Assembly: GCF_000153025.1 (NCBI RefSeq)
Contig: NZ_CH672429.1
Span: 189,822 to 253,821 of the forward strand
Direction of reading: 5' to 3'
DNA from: Marinomonas sp. MED121
GTDB taxonomy: Bacteria; Pseudomonadota; Gammaproteobacteria; Pseudomonadales; Marinomonadaceae
Length of the DNA stretch: 64,000 nt
Of the stretch, positions 33,749-43,530 are shown piece by piece. Numbering within the stretch: position 1 is the stretch's first letter; the number at the start of each line of letters is the position of its first letter. The notes under the pieces were generated by a model, which was not told the DNA's origin, ran no database searches, and worked only from the letters and a program-made list of their open reading frames with translations. Both the position numbers and the translations under genes were made by a program.

Positions 33749-36284
33749 CCTATCTCAATCTAAGTTAAATAACTCTAAGTTAAATCACTCTAGGTTAAAT
33801 CACACCTGGCTCTCTCTAAAGCTATTCGCTGCGCACTATAAACAATCGCCTTTGCAAGCCGCGGCGATCCTGATTGGTATTGTGTTGGCGGTCACCTTAT
33901 TTGTTGCCGTGCAAGCCATTAACCTGAATGCCAAACGAAGCTACGCTGAATCTAGTGAACAACTGAGCGCACAAGCGAAAAACCTGATCATCCCAGCAGC
34001 GGGGCAAAACTACTTAGCAGAATCGCTCTACTTCAAGCTAAGGCAAAATGGACTCAGCGCAATACTGCCTGTGATTGAAGGGAAAGTGAGAGACGAGCAA
34101 GGTCGGCGCTGGTCGGTACAAGGCAGTGAGTTAATCGCGGCTCTCACCTCAAGATCTCGCTATGCTACTGACAAGACAGTCGAGAAGGATAAAACGCCAG
34201 AAGGCATATCCCTGTTCGATAGCGCACTGCCCCTGTCACAGCTCTTGGCAGGCAGCCCCATCGTCATGATGAGCCAATCGCAACATCAAGGCTTAGGCGA
34301 GGTAGAGACACTCACTCTGGATGAAATAGCCACTCAAGTTGTCGTATTGCCCGACGAGTGGCAGCTGGGTAGTCGAATCTTGATGGACATAGGATTCGCC
34401 CAACAACTACTCAACAAACAAGGTCAACTGAGTTACATCGCTGTTTTTGATGCCAACAACCAAGCACAAGACAAGTGGCAAGCTCTCATCGCCAAACAAG
34501 GGCAATGGATCACCAATAATCAAAGTACCGATCTCGGCTCTATTACCGATAGCTTTCACCTCAACCTGACTGCCATGAGTTTACTGGCGTTCTTGGTTGG
34601 TTTGTTCATCGCTTATAACGGCGTGAAGTACAGCTTACTCAAACGTAATCGGCTGTTAGTACAAATTCAGCAAGCCGGCGTTTCACCTGGCATCGTGTTC
34701 TCTGCTCTGTTAATCGAGCTTACTGTTTTAGTCACACTAGGCGCTTCACTCGGTTTCATTTTGGGGATTCAATTAAGCCACTGGCTCCACCCCACCGTTG
34801 CGATAACACTGGAACAACTTTATGGTGCGACGCTGCTTCCCGGTACATGGCAGTGGTCATGGTTAGCCCAAGCCCTATTGCTGACGTTAGCAGCCACGCT
34901 TGTTGCCTGCTGGCAGCACTTTAAACAAAGGGTTCGACAACCGCTCTCTTCACATGGCGGATTTTATCAAGCCCCAGAGACTTCCAATGAAAACCAGTTG
35001 TTTGTTATTGGTTTAACCTTAACCTGTATCGCATTAGCAGGGTTATGGCTCAGCGAGTATCATAGATTCACCATGGCGTGGTTGGGTGTGTTGGTGGTGT
35101 CGATTCCTTTGTATCTCCCCAAAACGCTCAGCGTGTTAGCTAATTGGAGCGAACAACGCACTCAATCAGGGTTGATGCAGTATCTCTTTGCTGAACTGCG
35201 AGAGCTGATATCCCCCCTCTCCCTTGCGATGATGGCGTTGCTGCTTGCGGTAACCGCCAATATGGGAATGAATACGTTAGTCGGCAGCTTTGAATCCACC
35301 CTAAAGCAATGGTTAGAGCAGCGACTCCATGCCGACATTTACGTTAGCCCTGCTCAAGGTGAAATCGCTAATGTCGAGCGCGTATTAGAACAGTTTGAGA
35401 GCGTTGAAACTGTTTATAAACAATATTATGTCGACGATAACGTGCAAGGCCTACCCACCTTACTCGGCACCAAAGACAAAGACAGCTTAGAGCAAACCAT
35501 GGTGTTCCAATCAAAGCTTGATAACTTTTGGCAGCGCTTCTACCAAGGTGAATGGGTTGCCATCAGTGAACCGACCGCGGTCAAGCTCGGATTATCACTG
35601 AATAGTGAATTTAAGCTCGATTCCATCCCCGACAAATCACTGGTGGTTGGCGCAATTTTCCATGATTACGGCTCCCCCAATGGCGAAGTGCTGCTTGCCC
35701 CTAATGTATGGCTTGAGAGTGGCTTTACTGATTTACCCACCAGCCTAGGGATTAAAGTGTCTGGCGACCAACAACTAGTCTACGAACAGCTACGCCAACA
35801 ACTGAATTTGCACCCAAGCCAACTTTACGATCAAGCCCAGATCAAATCCATCGCTTTGGATATCTTTTCACAAACCTTCGCCATCACTCGTGCACTGAAT
35901 GGCGTCACCTTAATGGTTGCCGTCATTGGTTTGTTCTGTGCGTGTTTCATGTTGCTTGATGCGCGTAAAGCCGCTATTGCAAGGTTGTATGCGCTTGGCG
36001 TGAGCCGTAACAAGTTAATGGCGATGGTACTCGGGCAAATTGTCGTCTTGGTGGCTTTCACTCTGGTTATTGCCATTCCTCTTGGGGCTATGGTGGGCTA
36101 TGTGCTAACCGACATCGTCACCCTGCGCGCCTTTGGCTGGAGCTTAAATTACCAATGGAATTGGAGCGATGCCCTCAGCATTTGCGTCATCACGATTCTT
36201 GTGGCTGTGATTGCGACGCTCATCCCCCTATGGCGCTTAGTCAGTAAGCCCGTGGTATCTAGCTTGCAAAGTGAGGTGTTGTAA
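33735..36284 (+). CDS. FtsX-like ABC permease (att operon)
   Basis: This roughly 849-residue protein has two FtsX-type domains in one chain, each with a bundle of membrane helices (for example LLAFLVGLFIAYNGVKYSL, and the last one with MVAVIGLFCACFMLLDARKAAIARLYALGVS). Both termini are in the cytoplasm by family. It overlaps the ATPase gene by 14 bp. I chose ATG 33735 over the upstream GTG 33723. Residues just after the start contain SKLNN/SKLNH/SRLNH, a 15-bp tandem triplication (33759-33803). Confidence 0.85.
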   Translation: MRPANLSQSKLNNSKLNHSRLNHTWLSLKLFAAHYKQSPLQAAAILIGIVLAVTLFVAVQAINLNAKRSYAESSEQLSAQAKNLIIPAAGQNYLAESLYFKLRQNGLSAILPVIEGKVRDEQGRRWSVQGSELIAALTSRSRYATDKTVEKDKTPEGISLFDSALPLSQLLAGSPIVMMSQSQHQGLGEVETLTLDEIATQVVVLPDEWQLGSRILMDIGFAQQLLNKQGQLSYIAVFDANNQAQDKWQALIAKQGQWITNNQSTDLGSITDSFHLNLTAMSLLAFLVGLFIAYNGVKYSLLKRNRLLVQIQQAGVSPGIVFSALLIELTVLVTLGASLGFILGIQLSHWLHPTVAITLEQLYGATLLPGTWQWSWLAQALLLTLAATLVACWQHFKQRVRQPLSSHGGFYQAPETSNENQLFVIGLTLTCIALAGLWLSEYHRFTMAWLGVLVVSIPLYLPKTLSVLANWSEQRTQSGLMQYLFAELRELISPLSLAMMALLLAVTANMGMNTLVGSFESTLKQWLEQRLHADIYVSPAQGEIANVERVLEQFESVETVYKQYYVDDNVQGLPTLLGTKDKDSLEQTMVFQSKLDNFWQRFYQGEWVAISEPTAVKLGLSLNSEFKLDSIPDKSLVVGAIFHDYGSPNGEVLLAPNVWLESGFTDLPTSLGIKVSGDQQLVYEQLRQQLNLHPSQLYDQAQIKSIALDIFSQTFAITRALNGVTLMVAVIGLFCACFMLLDARKAAIARLYALGVSRNKLMAMVLGQIVVLVAFTLVIAIPLGAMVGYVLTDIVTLRAFGWSLNYQWNWSDALSICVITILVAVIATLIPLWRLVSKPVVSSLQSEVL

Positions 36285-37459
36285 TGGCGCTTGGTTTGAA
36301 GAGTAAGCGAATCAAAATGTCCGTCGTCTTGCTTAGCCTATTATTTTTATGGGGTTGTGAGAAAGCCGAACAAAAATCAGCTCAAAACATGGGCTCAATA
36401 CTCGGCCCTGTCAATAACAAAGAGCAGAGTGAAAAAAAGCAGAATTCACAATTTACGCCTGTCGTTAAAGGCGTAGAGATCACTTTCCCTAAAGATCACC
36501 AAGCGCACTCAAGCTTTCGCCATGAATGGTGGTATTTAACCGCCAACCTCATGGATGAAAATGGCAATGCACTGGGTGTGCAATGGACACAATTTCGTTT
36601 CGCCGCAGCTCCACCAAAAACTGGCGATCAAACCAAACAGCTCCAGCAAACCAAACAGCTCAAGCAAACAGCATGGCAAAGCCAGCAGATCTACATGGCG
36701 CACAGTGCCATCACCACCCAGGACAAACACTACGCCGATGAAAAATGGTCCCGTGACCAAGCAGAACTGGCAGGCATAAGCGCTTCACCCTTTCGTGTTT
36801 ATCTTGATGATTGGCAATGGACATCTTCCACCGATGACCTATTCCCTGCCACATTGAATGCCCACTCAGATCAGTTTGGCTACTCATTAACACTCACTAG
36901 CGACGCGCCCTATCAAAAACAAGGTGAGCAAGGCTACAGCACTAAAAGCAGCGACGGTAAAGTGGCTTCTTATTACTACAGCCAACCATTTATTGATGTA
37001 TCAGGCAAAGTGACGATTGATGGCGTGACGCATCAGGTTTCTGGCAAAGGCTGGATAGACAGAGAATGGAGCTCTCAGTTCTTACTCGACTCGCAACAAG
37101 GCTGGGATTGGTTTGCACTCAGACTCAATGATGAAACCAGCTTAGTCGTGTTCCAACTTCGAAACGCAACAACAGGCAAAGCCAGTTACTCTCACGCAAG
37201 GTTAATGCAAAAAGATGGCTCTGGCATCGCCATTTCACAACAGGACATCAGCTTAACCGCCGTCAAACAAACAGAAATCGACGGACGCGATTACCCAACA
37301 ACGTGGCAAGTATCCATTCCAACTCAGCAAATTGAAGTGATAGTCTCGGCACTGAATCCAAAGGCAAAAATGCCCCTGTCGGTTCCCTATTGGGAAGGAC
37401 CAATCGTAATAGAAGGGACACACTCTGGAACAGGCTATATGGAGTTAACTGGGTACTGA
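36284..37459 (+). CDS. attH: AttH-like secreted lipocalin-type hydrolase (lipoprotein)
   Basis: This 391-residue protein belongs to the AttH/CrtC-like predicted secreted hydrolases (two lipocalin-like barrels; family blocks HEWWYLTANL, KGWIDREWSSQFL, WDWFALRLNDETSLV). Its N-terminus VVLLSLLFLWGC gives Cys25 as probable lipidation site, though Trp before Gly is atypical for a lipobox. It starts at the permease stop codon. A Gln/Lys segment, QTKQLQQTKQLKQT, comes from an 18-bp duplication (36629-36664). A near-identical copy of its C-terminal 40% is at 43531-44019. Confidence 0.82.
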   Translation: MALGLKSKRIKMSVVLLSLLFLWGCEKAEQKSAQNMGSILGPVNNKEQSEKKQNSQFTPVVKGVEITFPKDHQAHSSFRHEWWYLTANLMDENGNALGVQWTQFRFAAAPPKTGDQTKQLQQTKQLKQTAWQSQQIYMAHSAITTQDKHYADEKWSRDQAELAGISASPFRVYLDDWQWTSSTDDLFPATLNAHSDQFGYSLTLTSDAPYQKQGEQGYSTKSSDGKVASYYYSQPFIDVSGKVTIDGVTHQVSGKGWIDREWSSQFLLDSQQGWDWFALRLNDETSLVVFQLRNATTGKASYSHARLMQKDGSGIAISQQDISLTAVKQTEIDGRDYPTTWQVSIPTQQIEVIVSALNPKAKMPLSVPYWEGPIVIEGTHSGTGYMELTGY

Positions 37460-37550
37460 CCCCATAAACACGCCTTTTAAATAATCTCTAAAGACATCCA
37501 ATCTAAAATCTAGGAATTATGCTTCCCTAAAAGAGAGCTAAAAGAGAGAG

Positions 37551-37640
37551 CCTTATTAGATTCCTCATCCTTGAGTGAATCCAATAAAACTTGTCTGGGA
37601 TTAGATGCAGGTAAGATTACGTTGGGTGTCTATGGTAATT
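37551..37640. repeat. Solo right end of the Y1-transposase element
   Basis: Contains ATTCCTCATCCTTGAGTGAATCC and ends ACGTTGGGTGTCTATGGTAATT at 37640. It follows the attH gene by about 90 bp and stops 16 bp from the stop codon of the next, minus-strand gene. The same arrangement follows the second attH copy (to 44207). Confidence 0.85.
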
Positions 37641-37656
37641 TATTCTGTCGCAATCA

Positions 37657-38814
37657 TTATAAATCGTTAAAGTTTTCAACTTTGACCACATCGGGTAGAA
37701 ACAGTGATTGAATTCCAGATGGATGGTCTGTATTTGAATTACTCTCCAAATTTTTGTCTTTTGCTGAATAATTATAATAGACGTCATTAAGCATAGATGG
37801 CTGTGATACTAGCACGAATTTATCTGTTTGCTGAATGGCTTGAATAAAATGATTGTGCATTTTAGCTCCACTTGAACTGAATACAAGATAATCTTTACCT
37901 CTGTTACCACCAGCGCTTAACTCGCCAAAATTAGAAAATACATTTTTAAAGTTAGTGTCTCCAAATATATGTGTTGATAATTCCGTTTCCAGCTCCCTTT
38001 TCTCATTGAATTTTGAAATCACTTTATTAGGGGATTTCGCGTTATCATTTGTGATATGTACAAAGTGAGTTTTATATTTTTTACCACAAAACTCATAATG
38101 CAAAGCGGCCGATCTATTGATTTCATCTGGATTCTCTTCCTTGAGTCTAAATTTTTTATTATATTCTTTTCTGACAAATAAAGTGAAATTTTGCTTAGCA
38201 TCTTTAGAACCATTTTTTCTCAGACCATAAATAGTTTCTTTTTTTATAAACTTGAACTCATTTCCAGCTCGATCAATGCTAAATTGCTTACAATCATGCT
38301 CACCCTCAATTACGACAATAGCATGAGGTATTCTCTTGCATTTGAATAAATCCCTCATGAAGGTTTTAAAATCCGTTGCAGTGGAAACGAACTGCTTATT
38401 ATCTAGAGTTTGAATATCGGTAGACGATAAATTATAACCTTTAAAAGGGATTTCATGCTCAGATGAAGCTTTCTGGTAACCTTTATAAAACTTACCGCCA
38501 GCCTCAGTAGAAACAGCTGCTAAAAGTAATTGATGTTTCTTCTTGTGCTTATTTTCGTCAAATACATCGTTTATATAGTTACGATCCTTTTCCTGTATTG
38601 GTTCATCATCACCGTTAACGCTATTGGTATCATACTCTACTTCATTACTATCAAAAGATTCTGCCAAAGAATCATGTTTATACTCTGATTCACCAGGAAA
38701 AATTGGGTTTACGTTTATTTTTTTGTTTATTAAATCACCGTCAAATAAGGTTTCATTATTATTATTATTATATTTGAAAAATTCTTCACGCTTTTTTTTC
38801 AGCATATGAGACAC
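37657..38814 (-). CDS. Hypothetical protein, third gene of an unknown three-gene cluster
   Basis: This 385-residue protein has no family I recognise. Its first 90 residues are low-complexity and acidic (runs of Asn and Asp/Glu, likely disordered). The rest is mixed alpha/beta with basic patches (KKYKTHFVHITNDNAKSP) and VIEGEHDCKQF near the middle. No membrane segment or signal peptide is evident. It is the last of three minus-strand AT-rich genes (41279 to 37657) with 25-40 bp between them, so probably one operon, bordered on each side by mobile-element ends. Confidence 0.65.
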   Translation of the reverse strand: MSHMLKKKREEFFKYNNNNNETLFDGDLINKKINVNPIFPGESEYKHDSLAESFDSNEVEYDTNSVNGDDEPIQEKDRNYINDVFDENKHKKKHQLLLAAVSTEAGGKFYKGYQKASSEHEIPFKGYNLSSTDIQTLDNKQFVSTATDFKTFMRDLFKCKRIPHAIVVIEGEHDCKQFSIDRAGNEFKFIKKETIYGLRKNGSKDAKQNFTLFVRKEYNKKFRLKEENPDEINRSAALHYEFCGKKYKTHFVHITNDNAKSPNKVISKFNEKRELETELSTHIFGDTNFKNVFSNFGELSAGGNRGKDYLVFSSSGAKMHNHFIQAIQQTDKFVLVSQPSMLNDVYYNYSAKDKNLESNSNTDHPSGIQSLFLPDVVKVENFNDL

Positions 38815-38839
38815 TCTACTACACTTTAATCAGCCGAGC

Positions 38840-40345
38840 CTACTCACTTATTCCCAGTGAGAGTAGTTCATACGAGTTTATCGTATTATCTGGATCTGAA
38901 GGAATAAATTTAATAGAAATTTGGTTCATTCCTAAACGAATGTAATCATGATAGTGAATACTGGAATACGAGAGCTCTCTTAATATGACCTTCGAAATAT
39001 TATTTTGCCCCCCCGCCCCCTTTTCTGTATCGACATATAAGGAGTTAATCGGACAATTATTTATTGATATTTCCAATTCGCAAGGGCCGCTACCGGCTCC
39101 TACCCAATGCATAAGGTATAATGAGTAGCCGCTAATTAGGTCAGGTATTTTGAAACTCACCTTTAACTCTGGTTGTTGTTGATCAAAACGAGTAATCATA
39201 CCCTGTGAGAATCCTACCCCATCTACATGCAAACTGTTTGTTTTGGAAATAATTCTAAACGCACTTTGAGAATTTATAATCTGATTTAAATAATGTCCTT
39301 TTTGAAAGTTCACAGCGCTTAAGCCCGAATCTAAATTAATGGGGTTTAGTCCATACAGACTTAAACTTAGATATTGGGATTTAAATTTAGAGCTAGCTGC
39401 TTCATCTTCATTTTGTAGTGTTGCAATTACATCCGAATTACTCCTAGAATGGGATGCAGTAAAGTTTTTAGTCTTATGAGTAATAGCAATTGAATTATCC
39501 TCAGGCATTCCGTTTGGGAATGTAATCAACCATTGCACATCAACCATAAATTCAACACCAAATAGAGATAACTGGCTGGGAGGCAATAGCAAATCACCAG
39601 CGAGCATCAAATCTTGAACTTGCTTAGGTAGTATTACATAATTAGCTTTCGAGCTAGCAGGCTTGCAAAAATCAAGCACATTCCATGGGTAAGTTTGTGA
39701 CCATACCCAAGTAGGAGATTCGCAGTTTTTATCTAAAGTTCCATAAGCACTCCAATCTTTAATGCTCATGGATGTTGAATCACTTGTAGACTGTTGACTG
39801 CTACCCCCATAACCTTGAGCCTGTGATACATCTGCAGATCTAGTTTTACTATTATCCAAATGCCCACCAATATTAAAAACAGGAAGATCCCCAAAGTTAC
39901 CAATTGATGCAGCTATACCGTAGCTATTTACGTTTGAGTGACTTGAACCTGAGCTAAACTGATTTGAATAATTGCTAGAGGATTCAGATGAGTAATTTTG
40001 GGAAGTATTCACTGAAGAGTTTAATGTTTTTGGTGACATTGAAAGCGTAGTTAATACAGCGCCCTTTGGAACGTCTACCGAAATCGTGTTACTCACTATT
40101 GCGCTGTATTCCTTGTATTCTCTATCTTTTTCTAAACCTGGGACATAAGCATTCTTAGGGGGGATTACGAACTTTTGAGTGACTTGAAGGAGATACGATA
40201 TGGATGTCTCTAAATTCACAACATTTTCAACCTTATGAATTTTGTACTTGGCAATACAATGACCAAAACTCGTGGTTTTATCCGATGAAGTATCCGATAA
40301 AGGAAAGCTATCGATTGCTTCGTAAAAAATGTCACTGCTATTCAT
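38840..40345 (-). CDS. Hypothetical protein, Ser/Asn-rich, second gene of the cluster
   Basis: This 501-residue protein is unrecognised. Residues about 115-200 are dominated by Ser, Asn, Tyr and Gly (NYSSESSSNYSNQFSSGSS), probably an extended or glycosylation-prone linker. The C-terminal third is beta-rich with alternating hydrophobics and looks like a beta-sandwich (carbohydrate- or membrane-binding domain is conceivable). No signal peptide. A G-rich run coding GAGGQ near 39007 (7G then 5G on the coding strand) is a possible slippage site. Confidence 0.6.
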   Translation of the reverse strand: MNSSDIFYEAIDSFPLSDTSSDKTTSFGHCIAKYKIHKVENVVNLETSISYLLQVTQKFVIPPKNAYVPGLEKDREYKEYSAIVSNTISVDVPKGAVLTTLSMSPKTLNSSVNTSQNYSSESSSNYSNQFSSGSSHSNVNSYGIAASIGNFGDLPVFNIGGHLDNSKTRSADVSQAQGYGGSSQQSTSDSTSMSIKDWSAYGTLDKNCESPTWVWSQTYPWNVLDFCKPASSKANYVILPKQVQDLMLAGDLLLPPSQLSLFGVEFMVDVQWLITFPNGMPEDNSIAITHKTKNFTASHSRSNSDVIATLQNEDEAASSKFKSQYLSLSLYGLNPINLDSGLSAVNFQKGHYLNQIINSQSAFRIISKTNSLHVDGVGFSQGMITRFDQQQPELKVSFKIPDLISGYSLYLMHWVGAGSGPCELEISINNCPINSLYVDTEKGAGGQNNISKVILRELSYSSIHYHDYIRLGMNQISIKFIPSDPDNTINSYELLSLGISE

Positions 40346-40385
40346 ATATTGTTCCTGTCCCTGGACTAGTTTTATGTATTATTGG

Positions 40386-41279
40386 TTATGTTGATTTCGG
40401 TACGGTAGCTATCAATAAACCATTTAGATTCATTTTGGGACCACCTCCTGGGTGAAATACAAAAGCATCTAATTGTTGGACACTGACTTTTTTTCCCTCT
40501 ATCTTTATGGATGATTCATATGGAATAGCAAGCGAAATACCAGCACATATAGAGGTTATTGGTTGGGCAGAACCTTGGTTCGGAAGAGAAAAGCCGGATA
40601 GCAAAAAAGCCGCATCTATAACTTCACTGGAGAATTCGTGCGACACAATTTCGTTACTATCTGAAATTGGTTTTTCTATGTTCACTACCTCAAGAGTAAT
40701 ATCAGTATCTTGCTTGCTTGGCAACCCGATAAAACCTTCGTATAGTGACCCCTTTTCACTTTCCTTCCCTCCATAGATAGTACAGATACCAGCAGCTTTT
40801 AGTGCACCATCACTCACAGGATCTAAAGCACTTTGTATAGTTAAACTCTGGATTCCATAGCTATCGCCATTACTAGGAAAATTAAACCCAGAAAGAAAAG
40901 AACCAAAGCTAGAAAAGTTTGATAGGCCCTCTTTTGATTCTCCTTGCTGGATATTGAACAATTCAATGGGTGAACCTTTTAAATAATTAACCTCCGCCAC
41001 ACAAGTTAGAAAACATGCATTGCTAGACAGACCACCACCTCCACTTTTTTCCGAAATATTCATATCTAATTGAACCGTAATTTCTAGCGCACTGATATTA
41101 ACTGTACTTACCTCAATATTCATTTCAGAAATAAATTTTTCGAACCCATCCAGCCAAAGCCCAAATCCTCCGATTCCGATTACATACGAAATTATTTTTG
41201 AATTATCTCCTATTGAATCAAAATTAAATGTAGCAGTATTATCAGCACACACTTGTACAGTCTTAATCTGAATTGTCAT
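40386..41279 (-). CDS. Hypothetical protein, first gene of the cluster
   Basis: This 297-residue protein is unrecognised. The sequence is beta-rich and hydrophobic/Gly/Ser-rich with few charged residues, has no signal peptide and only a few Cys (for example LSSNACFLTCVAEV). It starts the operon at 41279; its upstream region runs into an array of mobile-element left ends. Together with the two downstream genes it could be a toxin- or particle-like system, but there is no sequence match to support that. Confidence 0.6.
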   Translation of the reverse strand: MTIQIKTVQVCADNTATFNFDSIGDNSKIISYVIGIGGFGLWLDGFEKFISEMNIEVSTVNISALEITVQLDMNISEKSGGGGLSSNACFLTCVAEVNYLKGSPIELFNIQQGESKEGLSNFSSFGSFLSGFNFPSNGDSYGIQSLTIQSALDPVSDGALKAAGICTIYGGKESEKGSLYEGFIGLPSKQDTDITLEVVNIEKPISDSNEIVSHEFSSEVIDAAFLLSGFSLPNQGSAQPITSICAGISLAIPYESSIKIEGKKVSVQQLDAFVFHPGGGPKMNLNGLLIATVPKST

Positions 41280-41490
41280 AATTGAACCTTGGAAACATTA
41301 CTCGTCAAAGTCTTCGAAATATTGTGAAGACGGAGAACTTTATCAATAATTGATAAATACATTCTAATAGTATTTTAAACTCAACAAGCCCTCTTTTTTG
41401 AAAAATAGTGATAAAATAAATTATTGCAAATCAAAATATTGTTCATTAATTTAATATTGTCAATTCGATAAATGTAAAAATGTTTCACCA

Positions 41491-41903
41491 AGACAGCCAT
41501 TCTAAAAGAGATTAAATACAACTACACCTGAACACCATACTTATTTACTTATTTAGACAGCCATTTTAAAAGAAATAAAAGGCAACATCACCTGAACAGC
41601 ACTCACTTCGCTCATGTTCATCATTTTATGGTTAAAAATAACAAATTTCTAAAGACAGCCATTCTAAAAGAGATCAAACACGACTACACCTGAACAACAC
41701 TCACTTCGCTCATGTTCATCATTTTATGGTTGAAAATAAAAATAAATTCTTAAATTGGAGGCTAACTATAAAGTATTCATTGAAGCTTTTCGTATTTTGG
41801 CCGAACAGGTATCTCGCGTTAACGATTAGAAAGTATTAGGTGAGTGAAGTCTGTATGACTAAGACAAAAGCCTTCTACATGCTGCTAGATTATAAATTTC
41901 TAA
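41491..41903. repeat. Array of truncated, nested left ends of the Y1-transposase element
   Basis: Left ends starting AGACAGCC occur at 41491, 41555 and 41653, before the intact element at 41904. The third copy carries the usual left-end segment with CTCGCGTTAACGATTAG up to a piece of the transposase stop region (about 41875) before being cut by the next left end. Each junction is TTTCTAAAGACAGCC or similar. This fills the gene gap 41280-42109 together with the next element; 41280-41490 is AT-rich and holds nothing else I can see. Confidence 0.85.
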
Positions 41904-43187
41904 AGACAGCCATTCTAAAAGAGATCAAACACGACTACACCTGAACAACACTCACTTCACTCATATTCATCAATTTATGGTTAAAAATAATAAGAAATTC
42001 TTAAACTGGAGGCTAACTATAAAGTATTCATTGAAGCTTTTCGCATTTTGGTCGAGCAGATATCTCGCGTTAACGATTAGAAAGTATTAGGTGAGTGAAG
42101 TCTGTATGACTAAGACAAAAGCCTTCTACATGCAGCTAGATTAGGTCGTCTTTTGATATGAGTATGTTCACAGTACTTAGCCAATTTCCTCTCAGACCCA
42201 ATCGCTGTGGTGAAATGCTTTTCAAACCCTGTTGAAACCTCTAACCATTGCTCTGTTGTAAGGTTAATCCGCTGAAGAATCGGGGCCAGTGAGATATCCA
42301 AAGCGCCTCGCTTATCAGATCGAATCACCCGACCCGTTAAATCAACTAATTCAAGGTAATCAGTAAGTTTAAAAGGTAAGCCTTGAGGCTGATCTTCCCG
42401 TTCATAGCCAATAAAAGGAAATAAGTTTTTGGGTTGCGTCTGATTTGTTTTTGCCACTTCAATGCGGGTTTTGATGCTGGTGTGCTTGGACGTTTCTGGT
42501 GTTAATTCCATTTTGGCGCGAACCGGATTCAAATCGACATATGCCATGCATGACACAAGCGCAGCCTCGTCTAACAATGCCTGGGACTTAAATCTGCCTT
42601 CCCAGAATCGCCCTGTACATTTGTCTTCATTGTTAGCCATACGCGCTACAGATTCATTGAGCTCTCGCATAAACCAGCTAATGTCACACAGGCGTTTACG
42701 ATACTTCTCACAGCTGTCATAGACAGAGGCTAGCTCAAACTCAGCCATAGCTTCATCTCGGAGATATTTATCAGTGAATTGTGTCCCTTTATGAAGTTGA
42801 TGCCACCTCTCAAGTACTTGCTTCACATCCCAATTTATTGCCTCATCTTCATTAACATGAAGTACTAAGTGAGTGTGATTGCTCATCACAGCATAAGCAC
42901 AAACATCGATAGCAAACACCTTAGCTAGGGCTAGCATTTTATCTTCTACCCACCCTCTTCTGTGCTCATAACTTTGGCCTGTGAACTTATCTTCACCGCA
43001 TAGAAAAGCGCGGCGAACGCATCGGGAAACACAATGGTAGTAAGACGTGTCTTGAAGACTTATTAAGGACTTGCGTGGCTTTGGCATTATTAGATTCCTC
43101 ATCCTTGAGTGAATCCAATAAAGTTAGTTCGACTTACCTGAAATATAAAGTAAGCAGGTCAAATTACGAAGGGTGTCTATGGTAATT
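41904..43187 (-). mobile_element. Y1-transposase (RAYT/IS200-like) element, copy 1
   Basis: Left end AGACAGCC at 41904, a left-end region to 42109, transposase gene on the minus strand, then right end with the REP-like palindrome and GGGTGTCTATGGTAATT ending at 43187. About 1.28 kb, the same layout as copy 2. A second partial right end (43188-43216) is appended. Confidence 0.82.
42110..43087 (-). CDS. Y1 (REP-associated/IS200-like) transposase, copy 1
   Basis: This 325-residue transposase has a Y1-type domain: [11 protein letters not shown] at 16-26, then the catalytic HUH pair in SNHTHLVLHV (His71, His73). A Tyr in the EKYRKRL region is a candidate nucleophile. A C-terminal extension is shared by all copies. 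These HUH enzymes act on single-stranded DNA at hairpin ends. I chose ATG 43087 (MPKPRK) because copy 3 has a one-base change upstream that breaks the longer reading frame. Copies 1-3 are nearly identical, so transposition is recent. Confidence 0.9.
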   Translation of the reverse strand: MPKPRKSLISLQDTSYYHCVSRCVRRAFLCGEDKFTGQSYEHRRGWVEDKMLALAKVFAIDVCAYAVMSNHTHLVLHVNEDEAINWDVKQVLERWHQLHKGTQFTDKYLRDEAMAEFELASVYDSCEKYRKRLCDISWFMRELNESVARMANNEDKCTGRFWEGRFKSQALLDEAALVSCMAYVDLNPVRAKMELTPETSKHTSIKTRIEVAKTNQTQPKNLFPFIGYEREDQPQGLPFKLTDYLELVDLTGRVIRSDKRGALDISLAPILQRINLTTEQWLEVSTGFEKHFTTAIGSERKLAKYCEHTHIKRRPNLAACRRLLS

Positions 43188-43216
43188 TTAAATTACGAAG
43201 GGTGTCCATGGTAATT
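43188..43216. repeat. Tandem duplication of the element right end
   Basis: TTAAATTACGAAGGGTGTCCATGGTAATT directly follows the right end of copy 1, repeating its last 29 bp with two differences. Confidence 0.8.
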
Positions 43217-43430
43217 ATCACCGCATAAGCACAAACATCGATAGCAAACACATTAGCTAGGGCTAGCATTTTATCTTCTACCCACCCTCTTCTGTGCTCA
43301 TAACTTTGGCCTGTGAACTTATCTTCACCGCATAGAAAAGCACGACGAACGCATCGGGAAACACAATGATAGTAAGAGCTTATCTAGAAAAGAGCTGAAG
43401 ACTTATTAAGGACTTGCGTGGCTTTGGCAT
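43217..43430 (-). pseudogene. Y1 transposase fragment
   Basis: Nearly identical to the first 70 codons of the full transposase copies but lacks the rest and has an extra 11 bp (the TTATCTAGAAAAGAG region, about 43380) that shifts the frame. Confidence 0.85.
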
Positions 43431-43530
43431 TATTAGATTCCTCATCCTTGAGTGAATCTAATAAAGTTAGTCTGGCTTACCTGAAATATAAAGTAAGCAG
43501 GTCAAATTACGAAGGGTGTCCATGGTAATT
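43217..43530 (-). mobile_element. Partial Y1-transposase element (right half only)
   Basis: Begins in the middle of the transposase gene and runs to a complete right end, CATGGTAATT at 43521-43530. The transposase part (43217-43430) is the N-terminal 70 codons with an 11-bp insertion near codon 15 that breaks the frame. Confidence 0.85.

Noticed and set aside
36284..37459. Naming the AttH-like protein carotenoid 1,2-hydratase
   Set aside because: The fold is related, but no carotenoid genes are nearby and the exporter context points to the att family.
37657..41279. Idea that the three unknown genes are a prophage or phage-tail module
   Set aside because: No tail, capsid or lysis motif is visible, and gene sizes and composition do not fit.
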